Shown: one piece after another, positions 51,298 to 63,304 of the stretch
Layout of the letters: each line of letters starts with the position of its first letter
How positions within the stretch are numbered: position 1 is the first letter of the stretch
Translations under genes and position numbers: made by a program
Assembly: GCF_000772045.1 (NCBI RefSeq)
Contig: NZ_CP009754.1
Span: forward strand, 5,828,001 to 5,892,000
DNA length: 64,000 nt
Source: Streptomyces sp. CCM_MD2014
GTDB taxonomy: Bacteria > Actinomycetota > Actinomycetes > Streptomycetales > Streptomycetaceae
Direction of reading: 5' to 3'
Notes under the pieces: generated by a model
Told to the model about the DNA's origin: nothing
The model's input: the letters and a program-made list of their open reading frames with translations, nothing else
The model's database searches: none

Positions 51298-52908
51298 TCA
51301 GCGCCCGAGCGCCCGGCGGCCGCGGCCCTGGGTCAGCACCGGCAGGTTGGTGCGGGAGGACGGCGGCTGGGCGCGCGTGTCCTCCTCGATGCGCAGCGCC
51401 AGCGCAGGGCAGCGGCGCACCGCGCGCACCGCCTTGGCCTCCGCGAAACGCGGCACCTCGGCCTGCGCCACGGTCGGGAAGCCGTCTGCGCCGAGCTGGA
51501 AGACCTCCGGGAGGATGTCCGCGCACAGCCCGTGGCCCCGGCACAGCGTCCAGTCCACGAAGATCTTCTGGCGGCTGGGGCCGTTCTCCTCGCCGCCGCC
51601 CGGGATTCCGGTCGGGGCTCTGCCTCCCTCGAAGAGCGGCAGGACACCCTCCACGGGCCGTCCGCAGCCGTTGCCGAGGACATGGGCGGCCAGGTCGTCC
51701 GTGAACGCCTTGACGGTCGACTCCAGGAACATCGCCGAGCCGTCCGGGTGCGAGCAGGCGCCGCGCCGCTTCACGTTCTTCGCAACCTGCTTGACCGCCT
51801 CGAGGGCGGCCGGGCCGCCGCCGTTCAGGATGTCCTCCAGGCCCCGCGCGGCGGCCGGCAGTCCCAGGTAGCAGGGGCCGCACTGGCCGGCGCTCTCCTC
51901 GGCCAGCCACTGCGCCACCCGCAGCGACTCGCCCAGGGGGCAGGTGTCCTGACTGATCGGCAGGATCGCGCCCGCGCCGAGCGAGCCGCCCACCTGCTGC
52001 AGCGAGTTGCGCGAGACGATCGCCTCGTCGACGGTCGCCGCGTCGATCCACTTGCCGTGGTAGCCGCCGGTCAGCACGCCCTGCGGGACCGGTGGCGCCC
52101 CGGCCAGCTGGAGGACGTAGCGCAGCGGCACACCCGTCGGGACCTCGATCACCATCGGGCGGGCCACCGCGCCGGAGACCGTGAGCATCACGGTGCCCGG
52201 CTCGTCGTACAGGCCGGTGTTGCCGTAGCGCTCCGGGCCGATGCGGGCGGCGATCGCGAGCTGGGCGAAGGTCTCGGCGTTGGAGAGCAGGGTCGGCGCA
52301 CCGCCGACGCCGCTGCGGGACGCGCTCACCTTGCGGCCGGGCGGGATCGCCGGGCCGCCGTCGATGGAGCGGATCAGCGAGGCCGCGGCGCCGGTGACCA
52401 TGCGCACCGGATTGCGCTGCACGCGCGCGCGGAGGGCGGACCGGCGGCCGTTGCTCAGCCCGCGCTCGGCGAGGGCGGCCTCCATGGAGCGCTGCGTGGA
52501 CTCCCGGGTGACCCCGATGACCAGCGTGCGGGCGCCCATGGCCTCGGCGCACAGCAGCGCGCCGTCCAGGATCAGGTGCGGGGCACGGTTGATCAGCACC
52601 GTGTCCTTGCGGCAGGCCGGCTCGTCCTCGCTGCCGTTGACGACCACGACCGGGCGCACACCGCGCTTGATCGCCGCCTCGGCGACCGAGCGCAGCTTCT
52701 TGTGGAAGGGGAAGCCCGCGCCGCCGCGGCCCTTCAGGCTGATGCGTTCGGAGAGCTGTGCGAGCTGCTCCCCGCCCATCGGTTCGAGCGGACCGTGCAC
52801 CTTGAGGTGCATCGGCAGATCAAGCCGCTCGACAAGGTCGAAGCCCGACGTGAGCTGGGGAAGCCCGACCACGCGGACCTCGGGGACGTCGGGCAGGGCC
52901 TCGTTCAC
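51298..52908 (-). CDS. NuoF-like flavin/Fe-S oxidoreductase fused to a 3Fe-4S-type ferredoxin
   Basis: 536-aa redox protein. Residues ~60-350 resemble the Complex I 51-kDa (NuoF) subunit, with the FMN loop LKGRGGAGFPFHKK and the SLBB region. A cluster site ESAGQCGPCYLG lies near 365. The C-terminal ~90 residues are a small ferredoxin whose motif LCRGHGLC has His at the usual second Cys position, typical of actinobacterial 3Fe-4S ferredoxins serving P450s. GTG 52908 overlaps the upstream stop (GTGA) and has GGAGG 6 nt away, so it is coupled to the cytochrome-like gene. Together they may move electrons between NAD(P)H or flavin and a membrane haem. Confidence 0.82.
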   Translation of the reverse strand: MNEALPDVPEVRVVGLPQLTSGFDLVERLDLPMHLKVHGPLEPMGGEQLAQLSERISLKGRGGAGFPFHKKLRSVAEAAIKRGVRPVVVVNGSEDEPACRKDTVLINRAPHLILDGALLCAEAMGARTLVIGVTRESTQRSMEAALAERGLSNGRRSALRARVQRNPVRMVTGAAASLIRSIDGGPAIPPGRKVSASRSGVGGAPTLLSNAETFAQLAIAARIGPERYGNTGLYDEPGTVMLTVSGAVARPMVIEVPTGVPLRYVLQLAGAPPVPQGVLTGGYHGKWIDAATVDEAIVSRNSLQQVGGSLGAGAILPISQDTCPLGESLRVAQWLAEESAGQCGPCYLGLPAAARGLEDILNGGGPAALEAVKQVAKNVKRRGACSHPDGSAMFLESTVKAFTDDLAAHVLGNGCGRPVEGVLPLFEGGRAPTGIPGGGEENGPSRQKIFVDWTLCRGHGLCADILPEVFQLGADGFPTVAQAEVPRFAEAKAVRAVRRCPALALRIEEDTRAQPPSSRTNLPVLTQGRGRRALGR

Positions 52909-54191
52909 TTCGAGCCTCCGGAAGGCGTGTTCCAAGGTTCACCGGAACCCGGTGCGTCGAAGTCGCGGGACGACGACGGCACACCGGGGGTTGGTTCAGG
53001 GGTGGGACCGCTGTTGTACGTGTCGTCCGGGTAATACGTGTCGTACACCGCGTTCGTCTCACGGGTGTCGTACACGTCACTCGATCCGTAGCCCGATGCG
53101 TACGGCGACGAGTACGCCGCGGAGTAGTCCGCGGAGGAGCCTGCCGCGTCCGTGCCGCCGTAGACCGGGATGGTGTGTCCCGTGTCGTTGAGCGGGTCGT
53201 AGTGCGACGCAGGCGCCTCGCCGACCGGGGGCGGCGACGGTATGGGCCAGCTGCCCGAGGTGCTGCCGCCGCCGTCCACGGAGGGCATCGCCTCGGTGGG
53301 CCGCAGGTCGGGCGGCAGCGGGGCCGTGTTCGCCGCCGGGTCGGCCGTCAGCGGCGGCCGGCGTCCGCGCGAGGGGGCGGACACGGCGCGGTAGGCCGCC
53401 GCGAAGCCGCCCGCGGGCTCCGGGGGAGTGAGGCGCTCCGAGGGTTCGTACAGCGGGGCGGACGGCGCCGCGCCGCGTGACCGGGACGCCCCGGCGCGCC
53501 CGTGGCCGGGCAGGGCGGCGTCCCTCGGCCGGCTCTCCGCCGCCTCCTCGCGCTCCTCGCGGGCGGGCCGCCCTCCGGTCCCGAGGAGGCCGGCGATCCG
53601 GTCGGCGACCTTGCGCCTGACCGGGCGGGGCGCCGCGCGCAGCGCCAGGGCCGCCATGACGCCGACCACGGACAGGGCGTACAGGACCGTGAAGACCGGT
53701 TTCGCCGCTCGACCCGCGTAGAGCCCGTGCAGCAGGGCCAGGCACCAGGCCGGGTAGGCCAGCATGTGCATCGCGCGCCAGCGTGCCGCCACGGGGGCCG
53801 GGGACGCGAAGCGGTTGCGCAGGGCCCCGGTGATCCCCACGAAGATCATGAGCATGCTGGCCAGGGTGCCGAAGCCGATGAGGACGGCCCGGCCGCCGAA
53901 CGCCTCGTCGTCCGTGGCCAGGAGCCCGAAGGGGAGGACCGCGGCGACCCAGGTGGTGTGGTCGAGGACGAGTTTGACCACGATGTGCACCAGGAGGAAC
54001 ACGACCGAGGCGACCGCGGTGGTCCGGTGCACCGCCTGGGCCAGGATCCGCTGCCGGGTGTCGAGGACGATCCGGTCCTGGGCGAGCAGGCCCCAGATCA
54101 CCGAGCAGCTGAGGAAGACGAGGGAGAGGACGCCGGCGCCGAAGTTGAGGAACTGGGCGAACGTGTCGTCCACCGTGCTGTCGTTCGTCAC
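52905..54191 (-). CDS. Cytochrome b-like / ferric-reductase-type membrane protein with long disordered tail
   Basis: 428 aa. Six or so helices fill residues ~10-190. His pairs that could bind haem lie on two helices: HRTTAVASVVFLLVHIVVKL and MHMLAYPAWCLALLHG. The C-terminal ~230 residues are cytoplasmic, Pro/Ser/Asp/Tyr-rich and disordered. GTG 54191 or 54194 has GGGGAGG upstream; the ORF extends further but without support. Its stop overlaps the start of the flavoprotein gene. The whole pair reads leftward away from leuS. Confidence 0.8.
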   Translation of the reverse strand: MTNDSTVDDTFAQFLNFGAGVLSLVFLSCSVIWGLLAQDRIVLDTRQRILAQAVHRTTAVASVVFLLVHIVVKLVLDHTTWVAAVLPFGLLATDDEAFGGRAVLIGFGTLASMLMIFVGITGALRNRFASPAPVAARWRAMHMLAYPAWCLALLHGLYAGRAAKPVFTVLYALSVVGVMAALALRAAPRPVRRKVADRIAGLLGTGGRPAREEREEAAESRPRDAALPGHGRAGASRSRGAAPSAPLYEPSERLTPPEPAGGFAAAYRAVSAPSRGRRPPLTADPAANTAPLPPDLRPTEAMPSVDGGGSTSGSWPIPSPPPVGEAPASHYDPLNDTGHTIPVYGGTDAAGSSADYSAAYSSPYASGYGSSDVYDTRETNAVYDTYYPDDTYNSGPTPEPTPGVPSSSRDFDAPGSGEPWNTPSGGSK

Positions 54192-54531
54192 CACGGCAGG
54201 CCTCCCCGCGTCAGGGACGTGAGGGAAGGCCGCGAGCGGGTGTCGCGCGGGTGGATCGGGGGAGGGTTCATGGGGGCGACTCCGGAGCGGTTCGGGAAAG
54301 CGGTCCCGCTGCCGCACTCTAAGTGGCGCCATACCCGTGGGTAGGGGGTTTGAGTTATTGCGTTGTTATCAAATGACAGCGCGCTCGTGCCGGTGTCCCG
54401 TTAGCGGTCGTTACGCGAAGTAACCTTTGACCTTGGTTCAGATCCGGCTCCGGCTTCCGGATTCCGGGCTCCGGATTCCGGTCGACGGCACGGGGGCCGG
54501 AAGCGCGTCGCGGCCCGCTCCGCGACTGCGG
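54192..54531. other. Divergent promoter region between the redox pair and leuS
   Basis: No gene. It carries an inverted repeat GTTACGCGAAGTAAC (54410-54424) that could be a regulator site, an AT-rich stretch near 54350-54375 and short direct repeats of GGCTCCGG / GGATTCCGG near 54446-54480. Confidence 0.55.
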
Positions 54532-54537
54532 TACCCT
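54532..54537 (+). promoter_or_regulatory. -10 box for the leuS leader transcript
   Basis: TACCCT ends 6 nt before the ATG of the leader peptide, so the leader peptide should be translated from a leaderless 5' end. Confidence 0.5.
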
Positions 54538-54543
54538 GACGCC

Positions 54544-54582
54544 ATGCGTGCCGTACGCCTTCTGCTTAGCGAGCCGCGCTGA
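54544..54582 (+). CDS. leuS leader peptide (MRAVRLLLSEPR)
   Basis: A 12-codon frame with three consecutive Leu codons, CTT CTG CTT; CTT is rare in Streptomyces. It is followed by overlapping complementary segments (GCCGCGC at 54573 can pair with GCGCGGC at 54622) and by a terminator hairpin before leuS. This is the layout of ribosome-mediated attenuation: stalling when charged tRNA-Leu is scarce would favour readthrough. Inferred from sequence. Confidence 0.72.
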   Translation: MRAVRLLLSEPR

Positions 54583-54629
54583 TCAGTCCCGACCCCGGTC
54601 GAAGTCCGGTGGCCGGAATCGGCGCGGCG

Positions 54630-54655
54630 TCCCCTCCTGTGCGAGGGGATTTTTC
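54630..54655 (+). terminator. leuS attenuator terminator
   Basis: TCCCCTC and GAGGGGA form a 7-bp stem around CTGTGC, followed by TTTTTCATTTC. A U-tract this good is unusual in this genome. It lies 48 nt after the leader stop and ~75 nt before leuS. Confidence 0.82.
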
Positions 54656-54731
54656 ATTTCCCGGCCTTCGCAGCCGCTGGTCATGAAGGTCGCAGCCGCT
54701 GGCAGAGACGATCGATGGAGCTTTGAGGATC

Positions 54732-57626
<2,895 letters not shown>

Positions 57627-57668
57627 CCGGTGACCGGGGCGCCCCGGGCGTCCCCTACGGGTCCGGTA

Positions 57669-57709
57669 CGGGCAGGTTCGGGGTTCTTGCGGAACCCTGG
57701 GCCTGCCCG
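57669..57709 (+). terminator. Terminator after leuS
   Basis: CGGGCAGG...CCTGCCCG encloses an inner GGGTTC/GGAACCC stem, giving a long hairpin ~40 nt after the stop. Confidence 0.8.
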
Positions 57710-57789
57710 CTGCGTTTACCGTGGAAGAGCGGCGCGACCAGCGTCGTGGACCGCCGGTGTGCGGACCGGACGTCCCAAGGAGGAGCCTC

Positions 57790-58569
57790 GTGGAAGCAGC
57801 GCTCACCGTGTTCGCCCTGCTCTTCCTGCTCGCCGTGGTGCTCGGCGTCTACGCCACGGTGAAGGCCGTCGGCGCCGCCAAGCGCAGCGTGGACCGCGGC
57901 ATCACCCAGGCCCGCCGCACCGTCGAGGACCACACCCTGCGGGCCAAGTCCCTCGTCCAGGTGGGCCCTGCGGCCGAGCTGGCACAGCTGCGGCTGACGC
58001 TGCGCACCTCCATGCGGGCCACCCAGGACGCGCTGCACGCGCGCGTGGCCGAGGACGCGTCCCTCAAGGAGTCCCTCGCCCTCTTCGAGCGGCTCAGCGC
58101 GCACGGTTTCGAGCTGGACGACGAGCTGCGGCGGCTGGAGTCCGAGCCGGACCGCGCCACCCTGGCCGAGCGCCTCCCCGAGCTGCGGGAGCGCACCGAG
58201 CGCGTCACCCGGTCGGCGGACGCGCTGCGCTGGGCGGCCCGTGACCGGGCCCGCCGCTTCGCGGACGACGACCTGGACTCGCTGAGCGCCCAGATCGATG
58301 TGGAGGCCGGCGCGCTGCGGCACTGGACGGAGACCAGGACGCAGGCGGAGACGGCGGCCGGAGCCGGCCCGGGGGAGGGCCCGCCCGCCACGCCGCCGTC
58401 CTGGCCCGAGGCCCCCTCCGCCGACGCCCCGTCCACCCGGCAGACCTGGCCGGACGCCTCGGCACAGGAGCCGGCGGAGGGTGACCCGGCCCGTCCCGCC
58501 ATCACCCCGCCCGCCGCGAGCCCCATGTACCCGTGGCAGAAGAAGGCCCGTCCGGAGAGCACGACCTGA
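57790..58569 (+). CDS. Membrane-anchored coiled-coil protein, unknown function
   Basis: 259 aa with an N-terminal helix (ALTVFALLFLLAVVLGVYATV, ~4-24) directly followed by charged helical segments with heptad-like spacing (about 40-180) and a Pro/Ala-rich end. GTG 57790 has AAGGAGG at good spacing; an in-frame ATG at 57721 is not favoured. No domain recognised. Confidence 0.75.
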   Translation: MEAALTVFALLFLLAVVLGVYATVKAVGAAKRSVDRGITQARRTVEDHTLRAKSLVQVGPAAELAQLRLTLRTSMRATQDALHARVAEDASLKESLALFERLSAHGFELDDELRRLESEPDRATLAERLPELRERTERVTRSADALRWAARDRARRFADDDLDSLSAQIDVEAGALRHWTETRTQAETAAGAGPGEGPPATPPSWPEAPSADAPSTRQTWPDASAQEPAEGDPARPAITPPAASPMYPWQKKARPESTT

Positions 58570-58635
58570 ACTCGGTCAAGGGCCTGTGAACGCCCGGCGG
58601 TCGGGGCCGGACTGCCGTACGGGCACTACGCCAGG

Positions 58636-58641
58636 TAACCT
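58636..58641 (+). promoter_or_regulatory. -10 box of degV, leaderless arrangement
   Basis: TAACCT ends 7 nt before ATG 58649 and there is no ribosome site, so the mRNA is probably leaderless. Confidence 0.5.
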
Positions 58642-58648
58642 CCAGCTC

Positions 58649-59494
58649 ATGTCCCGCCATGTCGCTATCGTCACGGATTCAACGGCCTACCTCCCGGCCC
58701 GGACGATGGAGCGGCACGGCATCACCGCGGTACCCCTGACCGTGGTCCTGGGCGACCGGGCCCTGGAGGAGGGGACGGAGATCTCCACCCGCTCCCTGGC
58801 CCAGGCCCTGCAGAAACGCCGGCCGGTCACCACGTCCCGCCCCGGCCCCGAACTCTTCGCCGAGACCTACCGCCGGATCGCCGAGTCCGGCGCCGACGGC
58901 ATCGTCTCCCTGCACCTGTCCGCCGAACTCTCCGGCACCCACGACGCGGCCGTCGTCGCGGCGCGTGACGCACCCGTTCCGGTCCGGGTCGTGGACACCG
59001 GGATGATCGCGATGGCCCTCGGATTCTGCGCCCTCGCCGCCGCGGAGACGGCGGAGGCGGGCGGCACGGTGGACGAGGCCGTCACGGCCGCCGAGAAGCG
59101 CGCCGCGGGCACCTCCGCCTACTTCTACGTCGACACCCTCGATTATCTGCGCCGCGGCGGCCGGATCGGAGCGGCCCAGGCGTTGTTCGGCTCCGCACTC
59201 GCCGTGAAACCGCTGCTGCAGCTGGAGGGCGGCCGCATCGAACCCCTGGAGAAGGTCCGGACGGCGTCCAAGGCGATCGCCCGGCTCGAGGAGATCGCCG
59301 CCGACCGGGCGGGCAGCGCGCCCGTCGACGTCGCCGTCCACCATCTCGCCGCCCCGGACCGGGCGTCGGCCCTGGCGGACCGCCTGCGGGAGCGGGTGCC
59401 CGGACTGGCGGACCTGCATGTGAGCGAGGTCGGTGCGGTGATCGGCGCGCATACGGGGCCGGGACTGCTCGGGGTCGTGGTCTCGTCGCGGTGA
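58649..59494 (+). CDS. DegV-family fatty-acid-binding protein
   Basis: 281-aa two-domain DegV protein, whose family binds fatty acids and in Firmicutes (FakB) presents them to a fatty-acid kinase. It starts HVAIVTDSTAYLP, with the ligand-site PVTTSRPGPELF and SLHLSAELSGTHDAA, and later YFYVDTLDYLRRGGRIG. A FakA partner is not in this window. ATG 58649 appears leaderless. Confidence 0.92.
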   Translation: MSRHVAIVTDSTAYLPARTMERHGITAVPLTVVLGDRALEEGTEISTRSLAQALQKRRPVTTSRPGPELFAETYRRIAESGADGIVSLHLSAELSGTHDAAVVAARDAPVPVRVVDTGMIAMALGFCALAAAETAEAGGTVDEAVTAAEKRAAGTSAYFYVDTLDYLRRGGRIGAAQALFGSALAVKPLLQLEGGRIEPLEKVRTASKAIARLEEIAADRAGSAPVDVAVHHLAAPDRASALADRLRERVPGLADLHVSEVGAVIGAHTGPGLLGVVVSSR

Positions 59495-59626
59495 GGGCGC
59501 GGGCGGCCTGCAGTGGACGGCGGGCGCTGCGGTGAGCCGTTCCTGTCACTCGTGAGGGGGGCGGCGTTTTCCACAACCCGTGGGTAGCCCCCGGGAATCG
59601 ACCATGATCATCGCGAGGGTGCCGAG

Positions 59627-60685
59627 GTGCCCCATCCTCCTCGCATGGCTCTTCGATCACGCTCACGTACCGCGTCCGCGACCAGTGGCCCGGGCCGCCC
59701 CCCGGCCTCCGACGGCCGCCTCGCCCACCGCCGCGCACCCGGCTCGCGCGCCCACGCCCGCCCCCGTTCCCACACCCGGCACGGCCGCCGGCAGGCGCCG
59801 CCGGAGGAGCTGCGGCGGAGGGCGGAGGCCCTGTTCGGGGAGCGCGTCGAGCATGCCGGGCCCGAGAAGGTGCAGGGCGAGTCGGGTAAGGGGCCGCCGT
59901 TGCCCGGCCCCGAAGCCCCCGGCGACACGGGCACCGGTGACTTCGGCGGTGCCACGACGACCTGGCGGGAGCGGACCGGGCAGGCGCTGCGGGAGCGGAT
60001 GCCGCTGTGGCTGCAGACACGGTGCGGGCTGGAGCGGCGCGGTGTGGCGGCACTCTCGGTACTGCTGGCCGTCGCGGCGGTCTTCGCGGTGCAGCACTTC
60101 TGGTCCGGCCGCACCCAGCCGGTGGCGGCCCCCGAGGTGGTGCGGGAGGCGGCGGCGTACGGCGAGGCGACAGCGGGGCCGGCGACCGAGGACCGCGCCA
60201 CAGCCGGCGAGCCCGGGCCGGGTGCCGCCCCCAAGACCGGCCCCGGGGCCGAGATCGTCGTGGACGTCGGCGGCAAGGTCCGCAACCCCGGCGTTCACAG
60301 CCTCCCGGCGGGTTCCCGCGTCGAGGACGCGCTGCGAGCGGCCGGAGGCGTGAAGCCCGGCACGAAGACCGACGGACTGAACCGGGCCCGCTTTCTGGTG
60401 GACGGCGAGCAGGTGATGGTCGGAGCGTCCGCGCCCGCGCCTCCGCCCGGCCCGGGGACTGCTTCCGGCGGACAGGCGGGAGCGGGGCCCGCCGCACCGG
60501 TCTCCCTCAACACGGCGACCACCGACCAACTCGACACCCTCCCGGGCGTCGGCCCGGTCCTCGCCCAGCACATCGTCGACTACCGCACCCGGCACGGCGG
60601 CTTCCGCTCGGTGGACGAACTGCGCGAGGTCAACGGCATCGGTGAACGCCGCTTCGCCGACCTGCGGGACCTGGTACGTCCATGA
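59627..60685 (+). CDS. comEA: ComEA-family helix-hairpin-helix protein
   Basis: DNA-binding competence-type protein. The 352-aa product is longer than Bacillus ComEA: ~140 mostly disordered basic residues, a membrane helix near 139-155, an SLBB domain (EIVVDVGGKVRNPGVHSLPAG) and a C-terminal HhH (VSLNTATTDQLDTLPGVGPVLAQHIVDYR). GTG 59627 has a GAGGG site 8 nt upstream; ATG 59645 has none. It overlaps comEC by 4 nt. Streptomyces are not known for natural transformation. Confidence 0.9.
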   Translation: MPHPPRMALRSRSRTASATSGPGRPPASDGRLAHRRAPGSRAHARPRSHTRHGRRQAPPEELRRRAEALFGERVEHAGPEKVQGESGKGPPLPGPEAPGDTGTGDFGGATTTWRERTGQALRERMPLWLQTRCGLERRGVAALSVLLAVAAVFAVQHFWSGRTQPVAAPEVVREAAAYGEATAGPATEDRATAGEPGPGAAPKTGPGAEIVVDVGGKVRNPGVHSLPAGSRVEDALRAAGGVKPGTKTDGLNRARFLVDGEQVMVGASAPAPPPGPGTASGGQAGAGPAAPVSLNTATTDQLDTLPGVGPVLAQHIVDYRTRHGGFRSVDELREVNGIGERRFADLRDLVRP

Positions 60686-63294
60686 ACACGGACGTGGCGC
60701 GAGGGGACCGGCCGGAAGCGGCACCCGGGCCGCAGGGGCCACCCACCAGGTCCATGCGCGCCGCCGTGCACGCCGCCTCCGGCCACCGGCTGGGCGCGGC
60801 CCATCCCCGGCAGGAGGGCCCGGCGGACCTTCGCCTGGTTCCACCTGCCCTGGCGGCGTGGGCGACGGCGGCACTGGTGCTGGACGTGCCGACCGGCTGG
60901 GCGATGGGCGTGGTGACGGGCGCTCTGCTCCTGGCCGGGGCGCTGCTTCTGCGGCCGGCGCGCGGACGGCCGCGCCCCCCGGCAGTCGCCGCCGTGTTCC
61001 TCTGCGTCGCCGCGTCCGCCGCCTCGGCCGCGCTGCACGGCGCGGACCTGCGGAGGGGCCCCGTGCCGGAGTCGGCCCGGCGGTACGCCACCGTCACCGC
61101 GGAGGTGGAGGTCACGGCCGATCCCCGCCTCACCCGGCCGCGCGTCCGGGGCGACCGCGCCATGCCGCCCACCGTGCTGATCGAGGCAGACGTGCGACGG
61201 GTGCGCGAGAGGGGCGGAGCGACGGTGACGACCCGGACGCCGGTCCTCGTCCTGGTGGACGTGGGCGGGGAAGGAAGGGAAGGAAGGGAAGGCGGCGGCC
61301 AAGACGGGCAAGGCGAGCGGTCCCGTACACAGCCCGCCGCACCCGCCCGCTGGCTGAGCCTGTTGCCGACCACCCGGCTCCGCGTCACCGCCCGCCTGTC
61401 ACCCCCGAGGACGCGCGGCGACCGGATCGCCGCGGTGCTGCGCGTGCGGGCCGGCGGACAGGCACCCGAGGTGGCGTCGAAGCCTTCGACGGCGCAACGG
61501 CTCGCGGGCCGGCTGCGGTCCGGCCTGCGCGAGGCGACCGAGGACCTGCCGACGGACGCGAGGGCGTTGCTGCCCGGCCTGGTCGTCGGCGACACCTCAC
61601 GCATCACACCGGAGTTGGAGGAGGCGTTCAAGGAGACCGACCTGACGCACACGCTGGCCGTGTCCGGCGCCAACTTCACGATCGTGCTCGCGCTGCTCCT
61701 CGGCCCGCCCGGCCTGGCCCAACGCAGCGAGCGCCGGGGCCTGGCCCCCCGCCTCGGCCTGCACCTGCGCACGACCGCGCTGCTCGGCGGACTGCTCGCG
61801 CTCGCCTTCGTCGTCGTGTGCCGGCCCGACCCGAGCGTGCTGCGCGCGGCGGCCTGCGGCTCCGTCGCCCTGCTCGCCCTGGCCACCGGACGCCGCAGAT
61901 CACTCCTCCCGGCCCTGGCGACGGCGGTACTGCTCCTGGTTCTCTACGACCCCTGGCTGGCCCGCAGTTACGGCTTCCTGCTCTCCGTGCTGGCCACGGG
62001 CGCACTGCTCACGATCGCTCCCCGGTGGAGTGCGGCGCTGCGCGGGCGCGGGGTGCCGCCCCGGCTCGCGGAGGCGCTGGCCGCCGCGGGAGCCGCGCAG
62101 GCCCTGTGCGCTCCGGTCGTCGCGGTGCTGTCGGCGCGGGTGAGCCTGGTCGGGGTGCCGTGCAACCTGCTGGTGGAGTTCGCGGTCGCCCCGGCCACGG
62201 TGCTCGGCTTCGCGGCGTTGGCGACGGCACCGGTGGCGATGCCGCTGGCCAGGAGTCTGGCCTGGTGCGGAGGCTGGCCGGCCGAGTGGATCGCGGGGAT
62301 CGCGCGCACCGGGGCCGCGCTGCCCGGCGCGGGAGTGGACTGGCCGGGCAGCTGGGCCGGGGCAGCGCTGCTCGCCCTCGTCACGGTGGCCGCGCTGTCG
62401 GCGGGCCGACGCCTGCTGCGGCACCCCTGGTGGTGCGGCGTCTGCGCGCTGCTCCTGATCCTCGTGGTGGTGCAACCGCCCCCGCTGGCCCGGGTGATCA
62501 AGGGCTGGCCCCCACCCGGCTGGCGGATGGTGATGTGCGACGTGGGCCAGGGCGACGCGTTGGTCCTCGCGGCGGGAGAGGGGACGGCCGTGGTCGTGGA
62601 CGCGGGACCCGACCCCGCCCTGGTCGACCACTGCCTGCGCTCCCTCGGCGTCACCCGCGTCCCCCTCGTCCTGCTCACCCACTTCCACGCCGACCACGTG
62701 GCCGGGCTCCCCGGGGTGCTGCGGGGCCGCTCGGTGGGCGCCATCGAAACCACCGCCCTCGAAGAGCCCGCCGACCAGGCCGGGTTCGTCCGCAGACAGG
62801 CAGCGGCAAGGCACATCCCCCTGCGGCACGCGGCAGCCGGAGAACAGCGCCGTTCCGGCCCGCTGTCCTGGCAGGTGATCTGGCCACCGCCGAGCCCACC
62901 GACCACCACGGCACCGGACACGGAAAGCGGCCCCAACGACGCCAGCGTCACCCTCCTGGTCCGGACGGCGGGCCTGCGCCTGCTCCTCCTCGGCGACCTG
63001 GAGCCCCCGGCCCAGCGGGAGCTGGCCCGCTCGCCGGCGGCAGCGGCGCTGAAGGACATCGACGTGCTGAAGGTGGCCCACCACGGCTCGGCGCACCAGG
63101 ACTTCGCCTTCCTCCGTCGGATCGCCCCACGCCTGGCCCTCATCAGCTGCGGCGAGGACAACACCTACGGTCACCCGGCCCCCGGCACGGTCGCGGCCCT
63201 GCGCGCCCGGGGAGCGACGGTGCTGCGCACGGACCGGGACGGGGCGTTGGCAGTCGCCGGTGAGGGGAGGACGCTGCGGGTGGCGGGGGACTGA
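60682..63294 (+). CDS. comEC: ComEC/Rec2 channel protein with metallo-beta-lactamase domain
   Basis: 870 aa: N-terminal helices and a DUF4131-like region (to ~300), the ComEC competence core with LTHTLAVSGANFTIVLALLL and further helices, and a C-terminal MBL domain with MVMCDVGQGDALVLAAG and LLTHFHADHVAGLPG. A small insertion of Gly/Glu-rich residues (GGEGREGREGGGQDGQG) lies near 195-212. The ATG overlaps the comEA stop. The pair could serve DNA uptake or another envelope function. Confidence 0.93.
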   Translation: MNTDVARGDRPEAAPGPQGPPTRSMRAAVHAASGHRLGAAHPRQEGPADLRLVPPALAAWATAALVLDVPTGWAMGVVTGALLLAGALLLRPARGRPRPPAVAAVFLCVAASAASAALHGADLRRGPVPESARRYATVTAEVEVTADPRLTRPRVRGDRAMPPTVLIEADVRRVRERGGATVTTRTPVLVLVDVGGEGREGREGGGQDGQGERSRTQPAAPARWLSLLPTTRLRVTARLSPPRTRGDRIAAVLRVRAGGQAPEVASKPSTAQRLAGRLRSGLREATEDLPTDARALLPGLVVGDTSRITPELEEAFKETDLTHTLAVSGANFTIVLALLLGPPGLAQRSERRGLAPRLGLHLRTTALLGGLLALAFVVVCRPDPSVLRAAACGSVALLALATGRRRSLLPALATAVLLLVLYDPWLARSYGFLLSVLATGALLTIAPRWSAALRGRGVPPRLAEALAAAGAAQALCAPVVAVLSARVSLVGVPCNLLVEFAVAPATVLGFAALATAPVAMPLARSLAWCGGWPAEWIAGIARTGAALPGAGVDWPGSWAGAALLALVTVAALSAGRRLLRHPWWCGVCALLLILVVVQPPPLARVIKGWPPPGWRMVMCDVGQGDALVLAAGEGTAVVVDAGPDPALVDHCLRSLGVTRVPLVLLTHFHADHVAGLPGVLRGRSVGAIETTALEEPADQAGFVRRQAAARHIPLRHAAAGEQRRSGPLSWQVIWPPPSPPTTTAPDTESGPNDASVTLLVRTAGLRLLLLGDLEPPAQRELARSPAAAALKDIDVLKVAHHGSAHQDFAFLRRIAPRLALISCGEDNTYGHPAPGTVAALRARGATVLRTDRDGALAVAGEGRTLRVAGD

Positions 63295-63304
63295 GCCCGA
63301 GTCG

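Noticed and set aside
54541-54731. T-box riboswitch upstream of leuS
   Set aside because: No specifier-loop or T-box sequence; the region is too short and instead contains a Leu-rich leader peptide and terminator.
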